From: Methylosinus sp. H3A
GTDB lineage: Bacteria; Pseudomonadota; Alphaproteobacteria; Rhizobiales; Beijerinckiaceae
Direction of reading: 5' to 3'
NCBI RefSeq assembly: GCF_015709455.1
Contig: NZ_JADNQW010000005.1
Span: 1,798,001 to 1,862,000, forward strand
DNA: 64,000 nucleotides
The translations under genes were made by a program, and so were the position numbers. Below the pieces are notes generated by a model. It had not been told where the DNA came from and ran no database searches. It worked only from the letters and a program-made list of their open reading frames with translations. Position 1 is the first letter of the stretch; the number at the start of each line of letters is the position of its first letter. Below, in pieces: positions 51,597 to 60,905 of the stretch.

Positions 51597-52877
51597 ATGA
51601 TGATCCGCCCGCCGCTCGCCCTCCTCGCCCTTTTCGTCGCCTCCGGCGCACTCGCCCAGGAGAAGAGCAACCGCGAGGAGAGAGCGGGCCAGATGGGCCA
51701 TGCGGCGCCGCCCGCCTGCTCCGAACCGCTGCCCAAATGCGCAGTCAGCGCGACGCCCTCCTTCGGCGCCGACGGGCGGCTCTGGCTGACCTACGCCGTC
51801 GCTGGCAGGATCTATGGCGCGATGTCCAGCGACAATGGCAAGAGCTTCGCGCCGCCCTTCGTCATAGCGACGCCGCCGGGAACGCTCGACGACAATGGCG
51901 AGGCGCGGCCCAAGATCGTCGCTCTGGCCGATGGGACTTTGGTGGTGAGCTACACCACTCGGCCGGAGAAGAGCTACGACGGCACGGTCTACGCCACGCG
52001 CTCCACGGATGGCGGCAAGAGCTTCTCCGCGCCGCAGCCGCTCGTCGACGACAAGGGCCAGCGCTTCGAGACCTTCATCGTCGGCCCCAAGGGGCGCATC
52101 TTCGCCGCCTGGCTCGACAAGCGCGACGCCGCCAGAGCCAAGACCGCCGGCGAGAGCTTCGAGGGTAGCGGCATCGCCGTCGCATGGTCGGACGATGGCG
52201 GCAAGAGTTTTGCGGGCAAGAGCATATTGCTCGACCATTCCTGCGAATGCTGCCGCATCGGCGCGGCGCTCGACCGCGACGGCCAGCCCGTGTTCATCTG
52301 GCGCCATGTGTTCGAGAATAATCGCCGCGACCATATGGCGGCGAAGCTCTCCGCCGACGGCAAGACGCTGGTCGGCTCGCGCGTCAGCCTCGACGATTGG
52401 TCGACGAGCTGCCCGCATCAGGGGCCGGCGATGGCGATCGACGCCGCCGGGCGTTGGCATGTCGCCTGGTTCACGCGCGGCAAGACGCGCCAGGGCCTGT
52501 TCTACGCGCGCAGCGAGGACGGCGGAAAGAGCTTCTCCGAGCCCGCGCGTCTCGGTGATCCGGAGCGCGCCCCACAGCGCCCGCAGCTGCTCGTGGCGGG
52601 CGACAAGCTCTATCGCGCTTGGAAGGAGTTCGACGGAACGACGACCACGATCCTCGTCCAGACGTCCCGCGACGGCGGCGCGAGCTTCGATGCGCCGCGT
52701 CCGCTCGCGCAGACGGCGGAGGCCTCGGACCATCCGCTGCTCGTCGAGAGCAAGGGCGTCGTCTATCTCTCCTGGCTGACGCATGAGGAGGGATATCGGC
52801 TCATCCCGGTGGAGCGCGGCCACGCGGCGGCGCCCGCGCGCAAATCCACGGCGGAACTCGCGCAGAAAGCTCGGTGA
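51597..52877 (+). CDS. Secreted sialidase-fold (BNR/Asp-box) protein with CECC motif
   Basis: 426 residues with signal peptide (LALLALFVASGALAQ). Five Asp boxes mark a beta-propeller: SSDNGKSF, STDGGKSF, SDDGGKSF, SEDGGKSF and SRDGGASF. The motif LDHSCECCRIGAALD is unusual for sialidases and could bind metal. Catalytic Arg triad residues of true sialidases are not evident to me, so a binding rather than glycosidase function is likely. It is the last gene of the exbB-exbD-tonB operon, suggesting a periplasmic partner in TonB uptake. Confidence 0.72.
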   Translation: MMIRPPLALLALFVASGALAQEKSNREERAGQMGHAAPPACSEPLPKCAVSATPSFGADGRLWLTYAVAGRIYGAMSSDNGKSFAPPFVIATPPGTLDDNGEARPKIVALADGTLVVSYTTRPEKSYDGTVYATRSTDGGKSFSAPQPLVDDKGQRFETFIVGPKGRIFAAWLDKRDAARAKTAGESFEGSGIAVAWSDDGGKSFAGKSILLDHSCECCRIGAALDRDGQPVFIWRHVFENNRRDHMAAKLSADGKTLVGSRVSLDDWSTSCPHQGPAMAIDAAGRWHVAWFTRGKTRQGLFYARSEDGGKSFSEPARLGDPERAPQRPQLLVAGDKLYRAWKEFDGTTTTILVQTSRDGGASFDAPRPLAQTAEASDHPLLVESKGVVYLSWLTHEEGYRLIPVERGHAAAPARKSTAELAQKAR

Positions 52878-53129
52878 GTCTCGCGCCGACGCCGCCTCAG
52901 AAGTCGGATTTTCGCACGCCGCGACCGGCCAGAACATAGGCAGTGAGGCCGACGCCGTTCGCGATCGGCGTCGCTCTGCGGAGGCGACCTATCCTCACAC
53001 GCTCATACGTACGCACGGCGCCGGATAGATCGATCGACGCTCGGCGCGTTATATCGAACGTAAAGGCCGAGGACTCGCCCCTCGATCCGCCGCGGGAGCT
53101 CCGCGGGTCGCGCGGCGCATGCTCGATGT

Positions 53130-54431
53130 GTGACGCGCCGCCGAGAGGACCGAGAATTGGGCCGATTTCGAACAGCCGGCGCTTGGAGTAGCGCTTGGAG
53201 CGTCGACTCGCTTGAGCCGCGACGGTTGGCGTTTTTCCTCGTGATCTGCTTCCTGGCGTGGCGGATCATTTGCCATGCGGCGTCCGCTTTGCTGACGCCG
53301 CACGATCCGCGCGCCGCGCTCGCTTGGGATGCCGTCGATCCTGCGGCGTTCACCAATCTCGCCCAAGACGAGCTGGCGAAGACCGGCGACGCTCATTCGC
53401 GGTTGGCGAAAGACGCAGCGGCGCGTCTGCTCGCTGTCGACCCGCTCGCTCCGGGAGCCTTGTCCCTTTATGGAAAGGCGATCGCGCAGCTCGGCGACGC
53501 GGCGCGCGCCGACAAAATTCTGCGAGTCGCCGCCGCCCATCTGCCGATCGATCTCGTCGCCCACGCATGGCTCTATGATCGCGCGCTCGAAACGGGAAGA
53601 TTGTTCGAAGCGCTGCCCGAGCTCGACATGCTGCTACGCGCTCGTCCCTCTTTGGCGCCGCGGCTGGCGCCCTCTGTCCAAGCGCTGCTCGAAGCCGGGG
53701 ACGCGGTCGAAGTTCGGTTCTTTCGATTGCTCGCGACCGCTCCTCCGTGGCGAGCCGCATTGCTCGCTCAGCTTGCGGAGAGACTCCAGAATCCGAATGC
53801 GCTGATCCGGCTCTTTGGTCGCTTGCAGGCGTCGACGGCGCGCCCGTCGACCGATGAGATGGGCCTCTATCTGGCGCGGCTCCTGCGCGATGGTCTCTAT
53901 GACGAAGCCTATTCGGCGTGGCTCGTTCATTTGCCGCCGGACCGACTATCTCGATTGGGCTTGCTCTACAATGGGCGATTTCAATTTCCGGTGTCGAATC
54001 TGCCGTTCGATTGGATGTTCACGCCGGTGAGCGGCGCGTCGATCGCAGTGGCGGAGGATGAAGAGCGCAAATCGCTGAGCGTCGAATTCTATGGCGCGCG
54101 CGTTGCTTTCGCGAATGTCTCGCATTTGCTCATGCTCGCGCCCGGTCGATATTCGTTCTCCGGCGCCGGCGAGACCGATGATCTGGAAAACGAGCTCGGG
54201 CTTAGGTGGCGGATTTATTGCGCGCCCAAGCCGTCCGAGACGTTGGCGACAACGCAGCTATGGAAGAACACGATACCGTTGCGAGCATTTCGCATCGAGT
54301 TTTCGGTGCCGAACAGCGGCTGCGAAGCGCAGTGGCTCAAGCTGGAGATTCCAGTGCGCGTCGCTCTCGACGCAGATGTCAGTGGTAGCGCACGCTACGT
54401 GAATCTCGCAATCGAAAGCGTTGTGAAGTGA
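53130..54431 (+). CDS. Membrane-anchored TPR-like protein of a polysaccharide locus
   Basis: 433 residues from GTG 53130; TTG 53157, with AGAGGA seven bases upstream, is an alternative. It has one membrane segment (LAFFLVICFLAWRIICHAASAL), then helical repeats with TPR character (LLAVDPLAPGALSLYGKAIAQLGDA), and a C-terminal beta-rich part (FDWMFTPVSGASIAV, GRYSFSGAGETD). Such proteins occur next to O-antigen ligase/polymerase genes. The function is unknown; a role in capsule or exopolysaccharide assembly is inferred. Confidence 0.62.
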   Translation: MTRRREDRELGRFRTAGAWSSAWSVDSLEPRRLAFFLVICFLAWRIICHAASALLTPHDPRAALAWDAVDPAAFTNLAQDELAKTGDAHSRLAKDAAARLLAVDPLAPGALSLYGKAIAQLGDAARADKILRVAAAHLPIDLVAHAWLYDRALETGRLFEALPELDMLLRARPSLAPRLAPSVQALLEAGDAVEVRFFRLLATAPPWRAALLAQLAERLQNPNALIRLFGRLQASTARPSTDEMGLYLARLLRDGLYDEAYSAWLVHLPPDRLSRLGLLYNGRFQFPVSNLPFDWMFTPVSGASIAVAEDEERKSLSVEFYGARVAFANVSHLLMLAPGRYSFSGAGETDDLENELGLRWRIYCAPKPSETLATTQLWKNTIPLRAFRIEFSVPNSGCEAQWLKLEIPVRVALDADVSGSARYVNLAIESVVK

Positions 54432-54528
54432 GCCGATATTGCAGGCGTTCGAATGGACCGGCGACTATGCGCGTGTTATCTTCGACGAACATGCTCCGCA
54501 TGGACGACCACCTTTTTCGGGGGTTTCA

Positions 54529-55050
54529 ATGAAAAGAATTTTTACGACGATCGCCATTCTCGCTCTCTGCTCGACTCGAATGGCAATGGCCGGGAGCTCG
54601 ACGCCAAGTCCCGAGTCGAGTCAACGTCAAAACATCTGCGGCGTCGGCATGGCGCGTTTGACGAGTGTGAAGGGCGGCGTGCTCTTGTCACGCGGCGGTT
54701 CGTTCTCGGAATTGCGAGACGGCGCTCAATTGTCTCCCGGCGACCGCATTTTGGTGCGCAATGGCTCCGCTAACGTCGCGCTCGGCGAGACGGTCGCCTT
54801 TCGGGCGGGTGCGGGCACGATGGTGACCATCGCCGAGCAGGATGGCGTCGTTTGCGCAAAGCGGGTGTCTTCGCATCCCGCGACCGTGGGCCAAGCCGAG
54901 TCGTTCGACGCGACGCCTTATGTCGTGGGCGGCGCTGCGGCGATCGTCGTAGGCGTCGGGGTCGGCGCGGGCGTCTCGAGTACGAGCAATAATAACGACG
55001 AGCAGCAACGCAATGCGGCGCTGCTCCTGCTCCAGTCCTTGAGCAATTGA
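54529..55050 (+). CDS. Exported FecR-like protein of the polysaccharide locus
   Basis: 173 residues from ATG 54529. Signal peptide (FTTIAILALCSTRMAMAG), then a FecR-like beta region: ARLTSVKGGVLLSRGGSFSEL, then DGAQLSPGDRILVRNGSANVAL. The C-terminus has a glycine/valine membrane-like stretch (AAAIVVGVGVGAGV) and an Asn/Gln-rich end. It is 18 bases before the O-antigen ligase gene, probably in one operon. Confidence 0.65.
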   Translation: MKRIFTTIAILALCSTRMAMAGSSTPSPESSQRQNICGVGMARLTSVKGGVLLSRGGSFSELRDGAQLSPGDRILVRNGSANVALGETVAFRAGAGTMVTIAEQDGVVCAKRVSSHPATVGQAESFDATPYVVGGAAAIVVGVGVGAGVSSTSNNNDEQQRNAALLLLQSLSN

Positions 55051-55068
55051 CGCGAGCGCTGTCTCGCC

Positions 55069-56430
55069 ATGCGCAAGATCGAAGCGCTCTGCGGCGCCGC
55101 TATAGCGGCGTCGCTGCTATTCGGCGGCGCAACGCATAAAGGCAGCGTTTCGGACTTTGCGGTTCAGCTCGCCGCGCTTCCGCTGCTCGCTCTGGTCGCG
55201 CCGGAAATCGGCCGGAGTCTAAAAGGCCGCCGCTGGATCGCCGCGCTCATCGGCGTGATCGTCGCTGTTCCTGTCCTGCAACTCATCCCCTTGCCGCCGG
55301 CTCTCTGGCGCGCGCTGCCGGGACATGGGGCTGTCGTCGAGACATATCAGATCGCCGGCCTCGATCTGCCCTGGCTCGGCGTATCGATCAGCCCATGGGC
55401 GACGTCGAGCGTAGCCTTCGCTCTGGCTCCGCCGATCGCGATATTTCTCGGCGTCCTGGCGTGTCGCGCCGATGAACGGCGGCGTCTGCTGATGCTCGCC
55501 GCGCTCATCGGGATCGCGAGCGTTCTGCTCGAGGTCATGCAGATCGTGCAAGGGCCCGAAAGCTCGCTCCGGTTCTACCGCTTCACGGATACGCTGGCCG
55601 GAGTCGGGTTTTTCGCGAACCGAAACCATACCGCCGCCTCTCTATATTCGCTGATACCGCTCGCGGCGTGTGTTTTCGAGCGGTCTCCCTTGCGTCGCTC
55701 GACATATGGCGTTCTCGCCATATCCGGCATGTTCATGATTTTGGCGCTGGGTCTCATGATGACGAGATCGCGCTCCGCGCTCCTCTTCGGCGCGGCTGCG
55801 GCGGCGCTCACCTATGCGCTCATTCTGAGCGATCGGATCGGTGGAGCGAGGGGCGGCAAGGTAGGCGCCTATTTCATAATAGCGCCAACTCTCATTGTTA
55901 CGAGCCTATTGGCGCCGTATTTCGGGTTGACGCAAATACTCGACCGATTTTCCGGAAACGTCGCCGCCGATGCGCGTTGGACGGTGTTTCGGGTCTCTTT
56001 CGACGCGACGAGGGCGTTTCTTCCTTTCGGCTCGGGCCTGGGGACATTCGATCGCGTCTATCCGCTCTTCGAGCCGACGACCATGATCGTCCCGGCGATC
56101 GTCAACCACGCCCATAATGATATTCTCGAACTGGGGATGGAGCTCGGGCTCGTCGGATTGCTGATCATCGCAGGTTGGCTCGCCGCGACGCTCGTCAGCG
56201 CCTTGCGCAATTTCGAGGAGCAAGACCCGGCGTTGAAAAAAGAACGATTTGCAGCGCTCATCGTCGTGTGGCTCCTATTCGCGCATTCTCTGATCGACTA
56301 TCCGCTGCGGACGTCGGCGCTCGCGGCCGTCTTCGCAATGTGCTGCGCCATCATCTGCACGAACTCGAATTCCGTCGCGCGACGAACCGAAGAAGCGTCG
56401 AAGCGAACGGAATTCGTCTACGATCGATGA
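55069..56430 (+). CDS. O-antigen ligase/polymerase family membrane protein (WaaL/Wzy-like)
   Basis: 453 residues with about ten or more membrane segments. The family loop is large, with FFANRNHTAASLYSLIPLAA, LMMTRSRSALLFGA, GSGLGTFDRVYPLFEP and NHAHNDILELGMELG; the RSR and HAHND motifs are typical of the Wzy_C/O-antigen ligase family. It joins or polymerises polysaccharide at the inner membrane's outer face. It overlaps the next gene by 4 bases (ATGA). Confidence 0.88.
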   Translation: MRKIEALCGAAIAASLLFGGATHKGSVSDFAVQLAALPLLALVAPEIGRSLKGRRWIAALIGVIVAVPVLQLIPLPPALWRALPGHGAVVETYQIAGLDLPWLGVSISPWATSSVAFALAPPIAIFLGVLACRADERRRLLMLAALIGIASVLLEVMQIVQGPESSLRFYRFTDTLAGVGFFANRNHTAASLYSLIPLAACVFERSPLRRSTYGVLAISGMFMILALGLMMTRSRSALLFGAAAAALTYALILSDRIGGARGGKVGAYFIIAPTLIVTSLLAPYFGLTQILDRFSGNVAADARWTVFRVSFDATRAFLPFGSGLGTFDRVYPLFEPTTMIVPAIVNHAHNDILELGMELGLVGLLIIAGWLAATLVSALRNFEEQDPALKKERFAALIVVWLLFAHSLIDYPLRTSALAAVFAMCCAIICTNSNSVARRTEEASKRTEFVYDR

Positions 56431-56924
56431 GTCTTCGGGACGTCTCCAGACAATCGGGCCGGGCTTCGCCGAGGCGACTACACGCGCGACGTTACGGTGT
56501 CGTCGGCCTCGCTCTCGCCTTTGGGGGATGTCAGAGCGTATCCATCGCGCCGCCGCGAGACGCCGGCGGCAATCTGCGCTCCTATGTCGCGGATGTGCAA
56601 CGGCTCAATGCGGAAGGCGCTCCAAAAGCCATTCGTGGCGTTTGCGCTTCGGCATGCACGATCTATCTTGGCGTGAAGAATGTCTGCGTGGAGCGGACGG
56701 CGCAACTCTGGTTCCACGCGGCGCATCTGCCTGGCGATTCACATCCAGACGCTCTCGGCTCGCTCGAAATGCTCGCATTCTACCCCCCGCGCGTGCGCGA
56801 AAAGGTCATCCGGTCAGGAGCGTTCGACAGCACGGATTTCGACAACTCCAAATCGATTTCCGGCGAAGAACTCATTTCGATGGGCGTGCCCGCTTGTCGA
56901 TCCGCCGATAGCGGAGCGTCGTGA
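56427..56924 (+). CDS. ClpP-like periplasmic or lipoprotein protease homolog
   Basis: 165 residues. ATG overlaps the ligase stop (ATGA). A membrane/lipoprotein-like start (VVGLALAFGGCQS) precedes a small domain with IRGVCASACTIYLGVKNVCVE and AQLWFHAAHLPG; the SxCxSAC segment and later FHAAH recall the nucleophilic Ser and His of ClpP-like proteins. The lipobox is weak. It may process or regulate the polysaccharide machinery, but this is inferred from neighbours only. Confidence 0.58.
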   Translation: MSLRDVSRQSGRASPRRLHARRYGVVGLALAFGGCQSVSIAPPRDAGGNLRSYVADVQRLNAEGAPKAIRGVCASACTIYLGVKNVCVERTAQLWFHAAHLPGDSHPDALGSLEMLAFYPPRVREKVIRSGAFDSTDFDNSKSISGEELISMGVPACRSADSGAS

Positions 56925-56975
56925 ACCGAGTTTCGACCGGCGCCTCGAAGAGAACTCCCGACCCCGCCTTAGAAT

Positions 56976-57004
56976 CTTTCGGCGTTTCATTGAAACACCG
57001 AAAG
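56976..57004. terminator. Hairpin terminator between convergent genes
   Basis: CTTTCGG and CCGAAAG form the stem with inner GTTTC/GAAAC, followed on the plus strand by CTTTTGTTTT. It lies between the ClpP-like gene and the convergent NusG-like gene. Confidence 0.7.
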
Positions 57005-57024
57005 ACTCTCGGCTTTTGTTTTGA

Positions 57025-57069
57025 AGCGTTTCCAACGCCGAACCGGCGTCCGCTTCGGCTGGAAACGCT
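57025..57069. repeat. Extragenic inverted repeat AGCGTTTCCA...TGGAAACGCT
   Basis: Ten-base perfect arms (57025-57034 and 57060-57069) around an inner ACGCCG/CGGCGT stem. The end next to the NusG-like stop resembles a dispersed extragenic element I recall from rhizobial genomes. It could also end transcription of the minus-strand gene. Confidence 0.55.
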
Positions 57070-57615
57070 CTAGCAGGAGGCGATCTGCGCCAGCGACAAT
57101 TTGACCTTGATCGGTCGGCTGAGCAATTCCATGAGAACGATGATGCGATCACGTTCGTCCATGTCGATGACCGTCGCGACGAAGTCGTGAAAGGCGCCTC
57201 CGGCGATGCGCACCTGCTGGCCGATCTCGAATGGGCGAGCCGGCTTGGCGATCACGCCGTCGATCTCTCTTATTCGGAGATCGTCGATGAAATCTCCGGG
57301 AAGAAAGCTCGGCTGATCGCCGGAGCGAACCAGAGCTCTCACGCCGAATGTCGAGGAGATAGGCGCCCAGCGCGTATCGGAAGCGATTTCGACGAAAATA
57401 TATCCTGGAAACAGCGGCCGCGAGACATCTTGCATGCGGCGCGCATGGCGAATGCGTTTGAGCACCCATGGGCAATAGACGTGGAACCGCTGGCGGATCA
57501 GATTTTCGACAGCGAGGCGCTCACGATTGGGCTGCGTGCTGACGACGATCCATCCGCGCTGGCGATGCATGAGAGCGGCTTCGACGACATTATCTCTATC
57601 TTCGAATGACACCAT
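57070..57615 (-). CDS. NusG/RfaH-family transcription antiterminator
   Basis: 181 residues from ATG 57615, chosen for GAGG six bases upstream; ATG 57636 is an alternative. The N-terminal NGN domain has GWIVVSTQPNRERLAVENLI and RPLFPGYIFVEI; the C-terminal KOW domain has GQQVRIAGGAFHDFVATVIDMD and LLSRPIKVKL. Specialised NusG paralogs of this type (RfaH, UpxY, LoaP) load on transcripts of polysaccharide operons. Here it is convergent with such a locus, so that is its probable target. Confidence 0.82.
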   Translation of the reverse strand: MVSFEDRDNVVEAALMHRQRGWIVVSTQPNRERLAVENLIRQRFHVYCPWVLKRIRHARRMQDVSRPLFPGYIFVEIASDTRWAPISSTFGVRALVRSGDQPSFLPGDFIDDLRIREIDGVIAKPARPFEIGQQVRIAGGAFHDFVATVIDMDERDRIIVLMELLSRPIKVKLSLAQIASC

Positions 57616-57949
57616 GTTGGACCTCGACTGCTTCATCGATCCGGTGACGACGGATCACGCTCCGCTGCGGATTGCCCGCGCAGAATGAGGCGATGCGACG
57701 CAAGTTCTGAGGCGCAGACGGATATGACGATCGCTTCGCTCGCCGTTCGGCGAGAGGTCAATTCGGCTGCACGCGGGAGCGCTTCATGAACTCGCGACGA
57801 TGAGCTGGAGAAGGGACTGGTCGATAGAGGAAATGGGCATGATCAATCCGCTTTCTGTTCAGGCAATGCGGCGATCATATACGGCTGTGTCCCGTGTTGC
57901 AAATTGCGAACGCCTGTGGACAACGGTGTGATTCGAGCGGCAAAGCCCG
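57616..57949. other. Intergenic region, no gene seen
   Basis: About 330 bases between the NusG-like start and the helicase stop. No open frame has family features. It should hold the promoter of the NusG-like gene. Confidence 0.5.
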
Positions 57950-60268
57950 TCAGGCTCGCTCGATGAAGCTCTCGAGCACCATCTTCCGCCCGGCCTTGTC
58001 GAAATCGACCTGCAGCTTGTTGCCGTCGACATTGGCCACTGTGCCGGGCCCGAATTTCTGGTGAAACACGCGCGCGCCGATCGCAAAGCGCGAGCTCGCG
58101 GACGACTTTGCCAGCACTTCCCCTTCGATCGTCGGCGGCGCTCGGCGCGCGGGCTTGTTCGACGCGGTCTCGCGCGCGGTTTGCGCGCGCTTCCAGCCCG
58201 GCGTCGAATAGCTCGAGCCATAGCTGTCCATATTGGCGAAGCGCGACACGCCGTAAGAGCCATATTGCGAGCCGCCGGAAGCCTCCGTCACTTCCACACT
58301 CGCCGCCGGCAGATCGTCGAGGAAGCGCGAGGGCAGCGTCGTCTGCCACAGGCCATGAATGCGGCGATTGGTGGCGAAGAAAATTTTGAGCCGCCGCTTT
58401 GCGCGCGTGATGCCCACATAGGCGAGGCGGCGCTCCTCCTCCAATCCCGCGCGGCCGCTGTCGTCCAGCGAGCGCTGATGCGGGAACAGCCCTTCTTCCC
58501 AGCCCGGCAGATACACGGTCTCGAATTCGAGGCCCTTGGCGCCATGCAGCGTCATGATCGACACGCGCTGTCGATCGGCGGCCTCGTCCGTCTCCATGAC
58601 CAGCGACACATGCTCGAGAAAGCCCGCGAGATCGGGGAATTCCTCCATCGCGCGCACCAGCTCTTTCAAATTCTCGAGCCGGCCCGCCGCTTCCGGCGTC
58701 TTGTCGTCGCGCCACATCTGCGTGTAGCCCGACTCGTCCAACACCATTTCCGCGAGCTCGTTCTGCGGCGTCGTGTCGATGAGATTGCGCCAGCGATCGA
58801 AATCGGCGATCAGCGCCCGCAGCGTCGCGCGGGGCTTTGGCTTCAGCTCCTCCGTCTCGACGATCACCCGCGCCGCCTGCATCAGCGGCGCGCTTTCGCG
58901 GCGCGAATATTCATGCAGCACTTGCAGCGTCGCGTCGCCCAATCCGCGCTTGGGCGTATTGACGATGCGCTCGAAGGCGAGATCGTCGAACGGTTGCGCG
59001 ACGCAGCGCAGATAGGCGAGCGCGTCGCGTATCTCCAGCCGCTCATAGAAGCGCGGGCCGCCGATCACGCGATAGGGCAGGCCGAGCGTGATGAAGCGCT
59101 CCTCGAACTCGCGCATCTGGAAAGACGCGCGCACGAGAATGGCGATCTCCTCGAGATTATGCCCCTTGCGCTGCAATTGCTCGATATCTTCGCCGATCGC
59201 GCGCGCTTCCTCCTCGCTGTCCCACACGCCGGTGACGCTGGGCTTCTCGCCATCGGCGCCTTCGGTGAACAGCGTCTTGCCGAGCCGTCCCTCATTGCGC
59301 GCGATGAGATGCGAGGCCGCCGCGAGAATATGCCCCGTCGAGCGATAATTACGCTCGAGCCGCACGATTTTCGCGCCGGGAAAATCCTTCTCGAAGCGCA
59401 GAATATTTTCCACTTCCGCGCCGCGCCATCCATAGACGCTCTGATCGTCGTCGCCGACGCAGCAGACATTGTGCCGGCCCTGCGCGATCAGGCGCAGCCA
59501 CAAATATTGCGCGGTGTTGGTGTCCTGATATTCGTCGACGAGAATATATTTGAAGCGCTGACGATATTCGTCGAGTACATCCACATTCTCGCGAAAGAGC
59601 CGCAAAGACTCGAGCAGCAGATCGCCGAAATCGACGGCGTTCAGCACCTTCAGCCGCTCCTGATAGAGCGCATAGAGCTTCTTGCCCTTGCCGTCCGCAA
59701 AGCTCTGCGCCTCGCCGGCGGGAACATGCTCGGGTGAGAGGCCGCGGTTTTTCCAGGCGTCGATCTGATGCGCGAGCCCGCGCGGCGGCCAGCGCTTGTC
59801 GTCTATATTCTCGGCCTGCAGCACCTGCTTCAGCAGGCGGATTTGATCGTCCGTGTCGAGAATGGTGAAATTCGACTTCAGCCCCACCAGCTCGGCGTGG
59901 CGGCGCAGGATTTTCGCGCTGATCGCGTGAAAAGTGCCGAGCCATTGCAGCGCCTCGGCGCCGGGGCCGGCCAGCGTCTCGACGCGCTCGCGCATCTCGC
60001 GCGCGGCCTTGTTGGTGAAGGTGACGGCGAGGATTTCCCACGGCCGCGCCCGCCCGCTGCCGAGAATATGCGCGATGCGCGTGGTCAGCACGCGCGTCTT
60101 GCCGGTGCCGGCGCCGGCGAGCACCAGCAGCGGGCCCTCTATCGTCTCGACGGCGGCGCGCTGCTCGGGATTGAGCGCGTCCAGAAAACGCCCGCGTCCA
60201 GCGAGCGCGCGCGCGGCGATGCCGCCTTCGAGCGGCGTGAAATCTTCCGGCGGCGCAGGACGTGACAA
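57950..60268 (-). CDS. uvrD: ATP-dependent DNA helicase UvrD/PcrA
   Basis: 772 residues from TTG 60268, chosen because GAAGGAG lies ten bases upstream; the frame is open to ATG 60418 (822 residues) but that part has no family similarity. Superfamily 1 motifs: LNPEQRAAVE (Q motif), LAGAGTGKTRVL (I), AVTFTNKAAREM (Ia), LVDEYQDTN (II), CVGDDDQSVYGWRGA (III), ERNYRS (IV), MTLHGAKGLEFE (V) and YVGITRAKRRL (VI). It unwinds DNA in nucleotide-excision and mismatch repair and clears replication blocks. The C-terminus ends with a Tudor-like RNAP-binding piece (IGARVFHQKFGPGTV). Confidence 0.94.
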   Translation of the reverse strand: MSRPAPPEDFTPLEGGIAARALAGRGRFLDALNPEQRAAVETIEGPLLVLAGAGTGKTRVLTTRIAHILGSGRARPWEILAVTFTNKAAREMRERVETLAGPGAEALQWLGTFHAISAKILRRHAELVGLKSNFTILDTDDQIRLLKQVLQAENIDDKRWPPRGLAHQIDAWKNRGLSPEHVPAGEAQSFADGKGKKLYALYQERLKVLNAVDFGDLLLESLRLFRENVDVLDEYRQRFKYILVDEYQDTNTAQYLWLRLIAQGRHNVCCVGDDDQSVYGWRGAEVENILRFEKDFPGAKIVRLERNYRSTGHILAAASHLIARNEGRLGKTLFTEGADGEKPSVTGVWDSEEEARAIGEDIEQLQRKGHNLEEIAILVRASFQMREFEERFITLGLPYRVIGGPRFYERLEIRDALAYLRCVAQPFDDLAFERIVNTPKRGLGDATLQVLHEYSRRESAPLMQAARVIVETEELKPKPRATLRALIADFDRWRNLIDTTPQNELAEMVLDESGYTQMWRDDKTPEAAGRLENLKELVRAMEEFPDLAGFLEHVSLVMETDEAADRQRVSIMTLHGAKGLEFETVYLPGWEEGLFPHQRSLDDSGRAGLEEERRLAYVGITRAKRRLKIFFATNRRIHGLWQTTLPSRFLDDLPAASVEVTEASGGSQYGSYGVSRFANMDSYGSSYSTPGWKRAQTARETASNKPARRAPPTIEGEVLAKSSASSRFAIGARVFHQKFGPGTVANVDGNKLQVDFDKAGRKMVLESFIERA

Positions 60269-60416
60269 GGCGTTGGGGCTCCTTCGACGCGTAGGATACA
60301 GGAGAACGGAAGGCGAATCATTGTCCGATTCGCGATTTGCCCCCAATGTGGAGACCGCAGGGCCGCCTGTCACGGAGGAAAAGCCCGCCGCGCCGCTATT
60401 CCCAAGGGAGAAACCC

Positions 60417-60890
60417 ATGCCCGAGCTCTCGGCCTGCCGCCGCGCCGCTATGCTTTTCGGTCTTCTCGCGACCCTCGCCGCCCCGGCCGCGGCCTCGGCC
60501 GGGCCTTCCGCGCAGCTCTGCGCGGCGGGGGCGCGCTCCGCGCCGCATGAGGCTCCGGCCTCTCTCTCGCCGGCGATCCGCCGCGCTTTCGGCCTCGCGA
60601 GCGATTTCCCCGTGGGGGCGGCCTATTACCGCTGCTCGGGCGGCCGGACGCTGGCCTGCGTCGTCGGCGCCAATCTCCCCTGCTTCAAGGCGAACAAGGC
60701 GCGCTCGCTGCCCGGCGCGACGCAATATTGCCGGGAGAATCCGGGGTCGGATTTCATTCCCATGGTCGCGACCGGCCATGACACGATCTACGAATGGAAA
60801 TGCGTCGGCAAGACCGCGCGGGCGGGCAAGCAGGTCGCGCCGCTCGATGGGGAAGGGTATTTCGAGGAGAATTGGAAGAAGGTGGAGTGA
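60417..60890 (+). CDS. Small exported protein, uncharacterised
   Basis: 157 residues from ATG 60417, after AAGGGAG. Signal peptide AAMLFGLLATLAAPAAASA. The mature part has five or so cysteines (CAAGAR, YYRCSGG, LACVVG, LPCFKAN, YCREN, WKCVGK), suggesting disulfides, and PCFKANKARSLPGATQYCRENPGSDFIP. No function known to me. It is divergent from the helicase gene. Confidence 0.68.
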   Translation: MPELSACRRAAMLFGLLATLAAPAAASAGPSAQLCAAGARSAPHEAPASLSPAIRRAFGLASDFPVGAAYYRCSGGRTLACVVGANLPCFKANKARSLPGATQYCRENPGSDFIPMVATGHDTIYEWKCVGKTARAGKQVAPLDGEGYFEENWKKVE

Positions 60891-60905
60891 GGGGGCCGAC
60901 CAACG

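Noticed and set aside
58061..59737. A long plus-strand open frame inside the helicase gene
   Set aside because: Antisense of the uvrD coding frame, with no start signal or domain.
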